From Candidatus Gorgonimonas leptogorgiae (GTDB lineage: Bacteria > Pseudomonadota > Gammaproteobacteria > Pseudomonadales > Endozoicomonadaceae), in NCBI GenBank assembly GCA_929200515.1, contig CAKNAD010000010.1, positions 1 through 25,383 of the forward strand: a DNA stretch of 25,383 nt. The letters are read 5' to 3'. The position numbers and the translations under genes were made by a program. This document shows, one piece after another, positions 10,101 through 22,100 of the stretch (the stretch's first letter is position 1; each line of letters opens with the position of its first letter). A model generated the notes under the pieces. That model was not told the DNA's origin. It saw only the letters and a list, made by a program, of their open reading frames with translations, and did not search any database.

Positions 10101-13100
10101 GATAACAGGAGCCTCTGGATTATATTTTAATAATGAAGTATATAATACTGGAACAATAAAAATAACCAATGGTTTACATATTGCCAAAGAATTTGAGCTA
10201 ACTGGAGTTATGGATGCTAAATTACTAACAACCGCAACAGATTGTAAGTGTATCTTAGCTAAGCAAGCTACAGTTAGTTTAGCTAATATAGGAGATATTA
10301 ATACTAGCAACCAAATAATAAAAATAATCAATAAGGGTACATTAAATTTATTAAATTATTTAGGGTATGTAAAATTATTAGGAGATATAGCTGTTCATAA
10401 AGATACTGATTATAACAATGATGGTGAGATCTTAATACATAGCAATGTACAACAACAACCGTTTTCAAGTTTACGAGTTGGAAAGATTTCTGCCTCAAAG
10501 GATGTTAATTATGTTTTGCAACAAAACGCAACAGCACAATTTACTGAGTTAATTGAGCAAAGTAATATTAGTTTAATAAATAATGGAAATTTTGATTTAC
10601 AACCTAACTCTCGTTTTAAAAAGCATAGATATCATAATAGCGGAACAATCACAGTAAATGTTACTGATTTTATTAATTCTAGCACACAAACTTCTTTACT
10701 AACCTTAGATGATCTAATACTTAATCAACAAAAAAATAATAATAACTTTATATTACAGCCCGTATTAAATGATACTATTTTAGATACTACTTATATTAAT
10801 CAACCACAAACATTATATTTGTTACATATTACGAATAATATTTTTTACTTAGATAGCAATAATCAAAAAAATATTATTGATCGCATTCGAAACGATATCA
10901 ATAAATATATTAATTTAACTAGTAGTTCTATACATGGAATGTCTTTTAGTATAGATTCACAAATAAAATCTGTAACTGCTAGTTCATCACAGGCATTACA
11001 ATCAGGTGCTAGATACTTATATGTTACAATAGCCTCAACATTAACATATAACTTTACTGATAAAAATATGGGTTTTAATCAACAAACTTTGCAGGTGGCA
11101 GAGCTAGGTAAGCATTGTATTCAGCAAATCTCTAATTTATGGGGAGTATGTTGGCGTTATAATAAATCTTCTACAGCAGTATATGATAATAATCTAATAA
11201 TAAGCCCATATTATGCATTCACTGAAGATAAATTAGTATCTTATAATAATAATAACAATAATTTAGTGATAGGAACTACGAATCATAAAACTGTCTATGC
11301 TACAACAGCTAATTTTCCTGCATTTATTATTGGTAGTAAAATAAAGGATGCTCCTTCTCCTCTGGTAAAACAATTAGTTATTAATAATATAAATTTTTCT
11401 AATATACAAATTACAGGAAGAAATATTATTTATCCTCGTCTTGATGTTACTAATCGTGATGGGCTATTAATAGCTGGTAATAATAGCATTAAAATATTAA
11501 ATAAAGTTAATATAGATAACAATACTAGGTTTATTTCAGGATATAACAAACATGCGTTTCATATAGCAAATGGTATTATAGGAAGCATGGATAATTATGG
11601 TATTATAGGTGATAGCAGTTCAGGATATGGCATATATATTAGTTCAGCAGTATCATTAACAATAGCTAATTATAATACTATAGAAGGAATGTTAGCAGCA
11701 TTGATGTTAGAGCCTGCTCCTTACTGGCGACATCAAAAATCTAGTTTAATTATAAACAATAATAAAAAAATTATAGGAAATATTTTAATTTTAGATGCAA
11801 CACAACAAGCTAATACTACAATTAATAATATGGATACAATAAATGCATATAAATTAATAGGCTACAGAGGTCTTAATATTAATAATAATAATACTGGAAT
11901 GATGACAGTTAATGAAATGTCCGCTTCTAATATTATTAATAAAGGTAAGTTAAAAATTAATACTGATAACGAATTTGTAGTTAATAAAATTACTAATACC
12001 GGAGACTTATATATAAAAAATATAGTTTTAGCAAATGATTATACTTGCTCAGGAGTTCTTAGATCAACTTTTTTTGACGGTAAGGGTTATAAACTACATA
12101 ACTCTGGTATTAATAAACTAGCTAATATTAAAGATGTTACTATAGATAAATATAAGGTATTAGAAATTCAAGGCAGAATATCAGGCGATGTTAGTATATT
12201 AGATGATTTAACTCTAGGGTCTAATGTAAATACAACTAATGATACAAATTTAACTTTATCTGGGATAATAAATTATAATTACCATTATATAACAAATTAT
12301 GGTTCGGTAACTATTAAAACTCCTAAGTTTATTATCTCTAAATATTTTATTAATGAGATAAATGCTAATTTAAATATAGAAAACATGTTGCAAACACAAG
12401 GTAGTCTAACAATTAGCGGAAATGTTCATGCTAAATATTTGCAACCAATTACTGCTGGTTCTATAACTATAGGTAAAAGTAGTATACTAACAGTATCAAT
12501 AATAGATAATAGTCATGGCCAACCTGTATTAAATTTTTATCTTCAAGGAACATTAGATATAAGTCGACAAACCTCTTTTGCTGTTATATCCGGAGATGTA
12601 AATATTGTTAGTGGTAATAAAGAAAGTAGTTTATTACTAAAAGGCACATTACACCAAATTAAAGGTGCGTTAACAATAGATAGTCTTAAGAATTTAAATA
12701 ACGCAATACTTGGTGTAATGGACACTAAATTTACTAAAAAAATAAATAATGACAAGCTAACTATTGAAAATAATAATAAATTACAAATAGTTAGTAATAG
12801 CAGTATTGGATCCTATAAACCTGCTGCTAACTCTCAATTAATTATCCCAATAAAAGATTACTTTAATTTAATTGATTATCCATTATTACATATTACAAAC
12901 AACTGTTATCTTAATAAAGCATCTAAGATAAAAATAATTCCAGATGATGTTTTTATATTACCAATACAGCGTAGAACTAGAATTAAAATAATATCTTCAG
13001 ATAATATTTTGTTAGCAACAAACAATACACAATTACAATTACATGATGTTAAAAATATATTTTCTCAATTAAGTGTTAAGCATAGACTAATTAAAGTAAT

Positions 13101-16100
13101 AAAAGATAGTATTAGCATCGAAGATAATGGACATAGCTTGGTAGCAGATATCGAATTAATAGATAACTCTAGTTTACCTAGCGGTATGAAAGAAGTAGAA
13201 ATTCCACTACATGAAGAGTTTTTAGGCAAGTGTCAACAACAGGATACTAATATTACTGGAGTTTCTTTAAGTAGTTTAGCATCTAGCCAAAACTATATAG
13301 CTATCGCGCCTTATTTTCTGGCAATTTATTCTAAAAAAATTAAATTTGCGAATAATCAATTAACTGTAGGTAACGTAGCTAATAATAATACTATAAAAGT
13401 AGAAGATTATAGATCACCAGCATTGATTGTTAGTATTCAATCTGATCCTAGTAATATAGCAATGAATACTCCAATATCTATAGATAGTATTGATATAATT
13501 AATCAAGATATCAATGGCTATCAGTTTGCCTATAAAAGTACTTTAGGAGAAAAAGCAAATCAAGATGGACTACTTATTACTAGAAATAATAATACTATAC
13601 AAGTTAACACTAAAATTAATATAGATAAAGATTCTATTATTTCAGCGGGAGAAAAGAATCATGCTTTACATATAGCCATTCCTATTACAGGAGAAATTGA
13701 AAATAATGGTAAAATAGGATTTCCTAATACTGGAGTTGGTGTGCATTTTAATCAATTAATGGATGGAACATTAACTAATAATAATATTATTCAAGGACGT
13801 TTAGCAGCTATTAATATAGAGTTAGATTCTGTTACTAACAATAAAATGTCTATAGTAAATAATTCTAATATAACAGGGAATATATTTGTATCTTCTAAAG
13901 CTAATGTTGTAAAAAAAACTTTTGTTAATATACATAATAAAAAAGATGCTTATATTTTAGCAAGTACTATAAAATATGATAATCTGTCAGAGTTAAATTT
14001 AATCAATAATAAAGGATCAGTAGTAAGAGTTGATAATTTATCTATAGTTAATGGCAATAATGATGGCATTATTAATATTTTTGGAACAGCATTACAATAT
14101 AAGAACTTTAATAATAAAGCAAAACTATATTTAACAGATTTAAGCATAGATATAAGTAACCGGTTTATAAATGATGGTCTTGTTGTATCTACGGGAATAA
14201 TAACTTTAAATAAAAATTATAGCTGTAATGGTTCTATTACTGGAAATATTCTGCTAGGCAATAATTACCAGTTAACATTACCCTATGCTAGCTTTAAAAC
14301 TTTAAATAATATTAAAATTAAAGCTGATAATATATCTGTATCTAAATTCATTAAAAATGATGTAATTATAGAAGACACATTGACTATATATAATAATGTA
14401 AATCAAATAGGTAATTTAACAGCTAAAGATATTACAGGTGTAGAAACATTTGTTATTAATGGTAGTACCTCAGTAGCTAATAAATTAACTTTAAATACTT
14501 TGCGTGTAGCTAATTCTGCAAATTTAACTGTAGATACTATAGAATGTAAACGCCTATTAACTAACTCAGGTCTTATATTAGTAAATAATTTAAAAAATAC
14601 AAAGGCTGAAATACTACAACAGGGAATATTAAAAATATTAGGTTATAATACTGTAATTTTAAACAGTAATTTTCATCAATATGGTACAACTGAAATAACT
14701 AAAGCTAAAGCTAAAGTAACTGACTATATAGTGGTTAATGGGCATTTAGTACTTAAAACTTTATTAGCAGATTATAAGCCAACAAATAAATTCGTTAAAG
14801 TTGATATAAACAAAAACTCTATTATATCAATTAAAGAAAATATTGGAGATATTAATAAGTTAGATAAAAAAATCATATTTGTCAATGATGGCAGTTTAAT
14901 ATTGAGTAATAAAAGTAGTATAAATGGTAATATAGAAGTACATAAGATTTATTATAATCCAGAAATTCCCGAGACAGGTATTGTACAACTTGAAGGGAAT
15001 ATAACTCAACAAGGAAAGTTATATTTAGGTGGATTTTTATCTAATCATCAGAGTGAAATTACTATACAGCCTAAATCAATAATTAAGTGCAATAGCGCAA
15101 TGCAACAAAATACAATATCTATAGTAAATAATGGTACATTAGAAATTGCACAAGAGTCTAGTTTAAATAACTATAAAAGTAAGCAAAACAGTTGTTTAGT
15201 GTTAGTATTAAATGATATAAAGAAGCTAAAATCAGCATCTAATCCAGCGCTAAAACTAAATCACCAGGCAGTTTTTAATACAAACTCAATAATTAAATTA
15301 AAGCCGAAAACAAGAGTTATACCACTATTTTCTAATCATCGAGTATATTTAATAAATACTACTAAAGGTATAGTAGATGCAAGCGGTCATAAGATTTCTA
15401 ATATACATTCATTAGTTACATCTATAGATACTGAATCTACATTATTAAAAATAACCAATGTTGCTTTAATTAATAATAATAAAAGTTTAGTTGCTAATGT
15501 ACAAGTAAATAGAATATATCCTCATGCTGATATGAAATCAGTTGATATGAAACTGTTACATAGTTTACTAGGAAGCTGTCAGCCGAAAGATGAATTAATA
15601 GAAGTAGCATGTTGGAATTACAATAAAAATAAAACTAATAATATGCTTATTTATCCTGATCTTTTAGCATTAGACGAAGTTGCTGTATACGATGCTGATA
15701 ATTCAGAATTTATTGTTGATTCTAAAAATAAACACCAATACCGTACAATATATGCTGATAAAAAACCTGCTATATGTATAGGTACAACTATTAGTAACAA
15801 TACATTAGTAAGTAATGCTGATGATAATATAAAGTTAGCTAAAATTAAATTTAATAACTTAAATATAAATGCAGCTATAATTAACCCATTATTAACTGCA
15901 GCAACTAAAACTAGTAATGAAGATGGGATTATAATTACTGGGGCTAATTCAATAGTTTTGTATGATGAAATGTTAATATCCGATACGGTAAAAATCGAGG
16001 CGGGGATAGATCGTCATGCTTTACATTTAGCAGCTCCTATAGTTGGTACAATTAACAACCATGGTATTATAGGATCAAAAACATCAGGGTATGGTTTAGC

Positions 16101-19100
16101 AATAACACAGATATTACACGGAGAATTTAATAATTTAAATTCAATAACTGGTGATAAAGCTGCTATTATTATTAAACCAATGACATCTTATGACGGGAAG
16201 GCACTTTCAATAATCAATAAAGGAACTATAACAGGCAGTATAATTGTTGAAGCGACAAGCAATATTAATTATCCTAATATCACTTTAAAAAATTCAGCTA
16301 ATATAGAAGGCAGAGATGTTATCACGGATAATAAATTAGACTTTAATATAATAAATACTATTGGTGGAATCATAAACACCAATAATTTACGTGCTCAAAG
16401 AATAACTAATCAAGGAAAAATAAACACATTTGCATTTGATGTTTACTATATGTCTAATCATGGAGAAATCACCATCACTAATTCGATGAATTTATATGGA
16501 AATATAACAAACAATGGCAGTATAAACGCTAATATTATTGATGGTAAAGGATACCAGTTAACTGGTGTAAACAGTAAATTAACAGCTTCCACTTTAAAAA
16601 GCATCAAGATTTATAATGATCTTCCAGTAAATTTACAAGAAAGAATTACTGCTAATGTGTATATAAAAAATAAATTATATATTGATAATAAATATAATGC
16701 TGTTATTGATGCTAGTGCTACTTTGCAAGTTGGCAGTATAAAAATTGATGGGCAGTTAGCAAATAACGGTAAATTGATAGTCTTTAGTAATGATTTAGAA
16801 TGTTCTGGAACTCTATTCAATAAGAAACAAGCGTTAATAGATACCAAAGAGTATAATATAGTATTAGCGGCAACCTTAACTAATAACGGTTCTATTACAA
16901 CTCACAATATTTTAGGAGCAAGTTGTACAGTTATTAATAATACTGGTGCTATTTTAGATTTGCAAAATTTAGGTAGTAATAAACAGAATATTACCATTAA
17001 TAATCATGGAATTATAAATTTAAATAAGCAACTAAAAGTTCCAGAAAATGAATATGGAATAATAGATGGAAATATTTATATTAATAAAGCTGATAAGCAA
17101 CATAATGGTGAGTTAAATATCTATACTAATATTCATCAACAAAGGAAAAGTAATTTATATTTAGGTGCAATCAATTGTGTTAATAAAGCTAAGTTTTATA
17201 TAGCAGAACATGCAAATACTGTAATTTCTAATAGCATTAATCAACATAAGTTATCTATAGAAAATAAAGGTAGCGTAACTTTACAACCACTAAGTACTAT
17301 AAATAAATATTCTGGAAACAGTATCAGTACATTGATTTTACCTATTTCTAATTATTTAAGTAGCTATGGCAATAATTATTTATTAACAATCGAAGATGAT
17401 TGTGTGTTTTATCCTGGTGCTAAATTATTGCTAAAGTTATCTGAATTATTACAAAATAGTCTTTTACTACAGCATACTAGAATAAATTTGCTTAAAATAA
17501 AAAAATCTATCATATATAACGAAAGTACTATCACTCAAGAAGAAGTAAAAAATATTATAGATTTTAATCATCTAAAGCTTATTATAAATTTAGATAAAAG
17601 TGGTATACGAATATATAAAGATAATAAAGATTACACTTTGGTATCGATTGATATAACAGCAATAGGTGAATTACCTCATGGTTTTGGTTCTGGTAATATC
17701 TTTTTAGAGAAAAGCATACTAGGAGAGTGTCAACCTAAAGACGAAAAAATATCTTGTTTCTTTCATAAAGATAATTTAGACAACCATGGCTTACCTACAG
17801 CTTGCAATTTGGGTATATACCCTTCATTTTTAGTAATTAACCCTGTAATAATAACAATAAATAAAGGTAATGTTCAGATAGGTTCACCTACTAGTCATAA
17901 TAGAGCACATCTGGAAGAATATAATGGCAATCATCCCGCTTTAGTTTTATCGACACAGATTGACGCCGTAGATATTGCTACTGATAATGACACCTTAGAA
18001 TTTAACAGTCTAAATATATCAAATATCTATATAACAGGCCATCATTCTAAAAAATCTGCAAGTAATTTGCATCCACAAGACGGCTTACTAATAACTGGAG
18101 AGAATCCCTTAAAAGTTAATAAGGGCATTCAAATAGCTACAGATACTAGTATATTAGCTGGTAAAAATAAACATGCGCTACATTTAGCAGCTCCTATTGT
18201 TGCAAATATAACTAATTTTGGAGTTATCGGCGACAGTATAAATGATTCAGGAATTAAAATAAGTAATAGTTTGCAAGGTGAAATTATTAATTTAGGTAAT
18301 ATTTCTGCAAGTAATACGGCTATTAATATCGATATAGATGCATCGTATTTAGTTAATATGAGGAATATGCTATTAACTAATAAAAAACAAATTAAAGGTA
18401 GTATTATCGCAACAGTTAAAAACTCTGTTTTAACGCAATCGATTATTAGCTCAACTAGTTTAATAGCGATAAATCATGCAACTATTACATTAAAAAATTA
18501 TGCACAAATAAAATCCTGTAATAAATTAATTGATAATGACTTATTGTCAATAAAACTTATAAATCAAGGGGGTAATATTTTAGCAAAAAATATTGCTGTA
18601 AAATTAATAGATAATTACGGTATAATACAAAAAGTATCTGCTTTAGAGCTAGCAAATAATCGTTTTATAAATAATAATAAAGCAAAATTAAAATTAGTTA
18701 GTGGTAGTTCTATTACTATAAATAATAATAACTTTATTAACAATGGTGAAGTAAAAGCTTTTAATATATCTTTAAGTAATAATTTTAATAATAATGGTCT
18801 TATTTATATAGCTAATATACTTAACGGTAACGATTATAAATTTGATACTAGTATTCACTCAAGTTTAGAGTGTAATACATTAAAAGATATACATTTAACA
18901 GGAAATACTGAAAGAGTAGCAGTCAAATCTGTATTATTAGGAAAAATAAGAGTAGATGATGTATTGTTATTAAGAAAGAGTATTGGTCAATCTGGTAATC
19001 TTATAGCTAGGGAAGTTATAGTAGATAGCACATATAAGGATAATTTATTTGTTATTGATGGCACAGTAAAAGCTATTAATTGTAAGCTAATGCATTTAAA

Positions 19101-22100
19101 CAATGAGTTATCGGGAACATTACAAACTAATAATTTAATTACAAGAAACACCTCTAATAATAGCGGTGTAATTAATACTTCATATTTATTTATTTATGAT
19201 AAGTTTACAAATGATGGAACAATAAACATTGCTAATAATATGGAATACACTCCTAATATTACTAATAAAGGTTATATTCGATCTGAAGAAAATATATCTA
19301 TAAGTTCTCACTGTGCTAACAATGGTACTTTAATTGCTAAGATGATTAAATCTGCAACTATAAGTAATTTATTAAATAAAGGAATAATAAAAATTAAAAA
19401 TTTAGGAGATAGTTATTCAGATATTACAATTGTAAATAAAGGCGACATTGTTCTCAGCAAAAATGCTATGATACAAGGTAATATAACTATAACTAATACA
19501 GAAGTTACAACTAAAGGTGATTTATATATAAAAAATTCTGCATGTACTTTAAAAGGACTAGCAGTAGCAACACCTAGCACTGTTAATATAAGCGATAAAA
19601 GTTGTTTATCACTAACAACTAATTTAGATCAAGAAAAGATCTCTATCATCAATAATGCTACCTTAGAGTTATCTACTTATAATAAAATCAACAATTATGA
19701 CGGTAGAAATGCTAATTTAATATTAACAATAGATCAAGAATTAAATTCAATAGTACTCCCTATAATTAGTTGCAAGCAACACGCAATTTTTAATTCTGAT
19801 TCTAAAATTTCACTAAAACCAAGTATAGTACTAAATCATATATCAGATAATACTATAACATTAGTTGAAGCAGCTAAAGGGATAAAATTTGATATTACCA
19901 AAAATGCAAGTCTACCTAAGTTAATTGATTTATCTACAAAAAACCTACCTAATTTAGTTATAGATTCTATAGTAAATAATTCTTTATTTTTTAAAATATA
20001 TAATCCTCAAGTAATAGACGTTAATAAAAAGCTTATTTGTCAAATAAAGCTACTTTATGATTTAAAAAATATTTCTAAAAATATGATGTATAATTCTATA
20101 TTATTAGATAAAAACTTAATAGGCAGTTGTCTTAATAAAACTACTAGTATATTTGCAATTAGTTGGACTTGTAATAAAACTGGTAAAAAAATCAATTCTA
20201 ATAACTTAGCTATTAGCCCATTAAGTTTAGTGTTAAACGAAAATGTAATTTCTTATGATTGCCAAGATAAAATATTAATATTTTCAGGAACTACAGAAGA
20301 TACTAGCATAAAAAAAATAACTGCTACTAACAGTATAGCGACGGCTATTATTTCTTCATCGGTAGAAACTAATAATAAAATTATTGATCTCCCTAAAACT
20401 AAAATATTAGAACTTAATGGTATACAAGTTGATAATCTTGAAATAATAGGAGTTAATAATATCCATGAAAATAATAAAGCTACTGATGGCATGTTAATTA
20501 CTGGAAGTCACCCATTAAAACTTATAAAAGATTCCAAATTCCACATTGGTAACAAAGCGGTTATTAAAGCAACAGAAAATAAACATGCATTACATATAGC
20601 AGTAAAATTTATAGGTGATATTAATAATTATGGTGCTATTGGAGATAAAAAATCCGGAAATGCTATATATATTAGCCAGCCAATATTAACAACCATTACT
20701 AATTATAATGCAATATCATCGCCAAATATAGCACTTGAAGTATGTGCAACTAATGATTGGGTATTAAATGATGAACATCTAACATTAATAAATAATGGTA
20801 ATATTCAAGGTAGTTTATTGTTTACAACAGCTAGCACAAAAACAAAAACAAAATATGTAACAAATGTTTATAACAATAAAACTATTAATTCAAATAATAT
20901 TATTGCCAACAATAGCATGATTTTAAATATTCACAACAATGGCTTAATAGATGCTAATACTATCAAAATTAATTTGCTAAATAATAATGGTATAATTGGC
21001 GTCATAGGAAAGAAAGGAATAACAATTAATAGCAACTCTACTAATAATAAAGTTATTAATATTAATAATAAATTTATTAACGCAAGTTATTGTAATTTAA
21101 ATAATAATATATTAATTAATAATAAATCAGCATCTATGACCTGTAAGCACTTAGCAAATGCTACAATAGAAAATAATGGTTCATTGTTAGTAACTAGTAA
21201 ACTATCTGACAATGTCTCAATATCTAATACTCTTACTTTAGGGAATTCAATAGAACAATTTGGGGTATTAACAGCAGATAATATAGCAACAAATGAAACT
21301 AAACTTAAAATGTCAGGAGATATTAAAGTAGCTAGTGATATAAAACTACAACAATTGGAAGTTTTATCTACAGGAAAGCTTTATAGTAATAAGGGGTTAG
21401 ATATTAAAAGTTCATCAATAAATAAAGGCATAATTGATGTATCTTATTTTCAAGCTAAGGGTTTGTTTGCTAATAATGAAACTGGAAAATTAAATATTAG
21501 AGAGGGGAGCTTAATAGTTGATGACAATATTTTAAAGAACCTAGGTAGTGTGAATGTTAAAAAGTTAATTCTTAGTGGCACTCTTACTAATTATGGTAAA
21601 ATAACAGCGGGTGATGTTTTAGGTAAGAACAACATACTATTTGCAATAACAAATTCACAACTTCATGCTAATAAATTAACAGATGTAACTATATCAGGAA
21701 ACGTTGATATACAAGTTGCTAAGATGATAGCAGGTAGAGTGAATATTAATCATCAGTTAAGTTTATCTGGAAATGTAACTAATATTGGTGAATTAAAAGT
21801 AGCTATTTTAAATACTAATAACTATAAGTTTACTATTGTAAGTTCTGGTAGTGTTACAGTATCATCGCCATTAGGTTTAACTATTGATGATAATAACTTT
21901 GCTAATTATGGAAACCTTCAGATATTACATAATTTAAAATTACAGAGTACATTTACTAACAATGGCACAATAACAGCATATTTGCTTGATAGCGATAAGC
22001 ATAAATTTATAAATAACAAGAATTCAGTATATAGCATAATAAAAAACTCTGTATTAATAAACAATGGAAGTGTTACAGTTAATCATTGTATTTTAGGAGA

